Positions 62,674-62,686 of a DNA stretch of 62,686 nt are shown piece by piece. The stretch comes from Clostridia bacterium. Lineage in GTDB: Bacteria > Bacillota > Clostridia > TANB77 > CAG-508. A model generated the notes under the pieces. It saw only the letters and a list, made by a program, of their open reading frames with translations. It made no database searches and was not told the origin of the DNA. The position numbers and the translations under genes are program-made. Position 1 is the stretch's first letter; every line of letters begins with the position of its first letter. The DNA is taken from the NCBI GenBank assembly GCA_017536685.1, contig JAFXGW010000016.1:1-62686 (forward strand), written 5' to 3'.

Positions 62674-62686
62674 ATGATGAAAGAAA
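62674..62686 (+). CDS. Possible start of a gene divergent from htrA (cut by the window end)
   Basis: ATGATGAAAGAAA follows an AGAAAGAG sequence and a good promoter, so a gene may begin here. Only four codons are visible and nothing can be said about its product. Confidence 0.3.

Overview
The window is a gene-dense segment, AT-rich (roughly 27% G+C by eye), from a spore-forming member of the Clostridia (Bacillota). The evidence is strong AGGAGG-type ribosome binding sites, frequent TTG starts, AGA as the dominant Arg codon, a set of sporulation genes (spoIIGA, sigE, sigG, spoIVFA/spoIVFB, a bofC-like gene, a ylmC-like gene) and Firmicutes-type operons. Species cannot be named from this sequence. 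Almost every gene is chromosomal housekeeping. I see no phage, transposon, CRISPR array, rRNA or tRNA.

Layout. 1-4.5 kb: the 3' end of tuf, then plsX-acpP-rnc-radical SAM (lipid synthesis and RNA processing). 4.6-6.4 kb: a YitT-type membrane protein and two small paralogous HTH regulators. 6.4-14.5 kb: DNA repair and cell-wall genes (ogg, transglutaminase-like protein, addB, alr, pgeF-like, family 4 uracil-DNA glycosylase). 14.6-19.1 kb: an accessory stretch with a putative HExxH metalloprotease, a secreted papain-like protease carrying a dockerin, and a cohesin protein with a sortase-like anchor. 19.4-29.6 kb: topB, then the wall and division cluster murA-ftsQ-DUF881-DUF881-sbp-glycosyltransferase-ftsA-ftsZ. 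29.9-39 kb: the sporulation block spoIIGA-sigE, an odd DnaB-like ATPase, sigG, ylmC-like, a G+C-rich orphan, and spoIVFA/spoIVFB. 39.2-47 kb: rpsF-ssb-rpsR, a GtrII-like membrane protein, dut, carD, dnaG-rpoD. 47-62.7 kb: rplU-rpmA, an FGE-like surface protein, aspS, an NlpC/P60 hydrolase, comEC, bofC-like, clpE-like, a YibE/F protein and htrA.

Most unusual observation. Two conserved genes, murA and sigG, are each broken by one extra C, and in both the extra base creates an in-frame CGG codon. Dropping that C restores a full-length protein (419 aa and 257 aa). I checked every cgg triplet against the reading frames. The only other in-frame CGG is in a small foreign-looking gene of about 50% G+C at 36181-36462. 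CGG therefore seems essentially unused as a sense codon in native genes here and coincides with +1 frameshifts. This could be programmed +1 frameshifting at an unassigned or starved codon, or a coincidence of errors or mutations.

Second system. The protease-dockerin and cohesin-anchor neighbours at 16-19 kb look like a minimal two-gene surface scaffold that would dock a protease on the cell wall. Several sequence-level regulatory signals fit known biology: WalR-like boxes upstream of ftsAZ and in the protease intergenic region, 0A-box matches upstream of ftsAZ and inside the dnaG promoter, and forespore-type promoters in front of sigG and the bofC-like gene.
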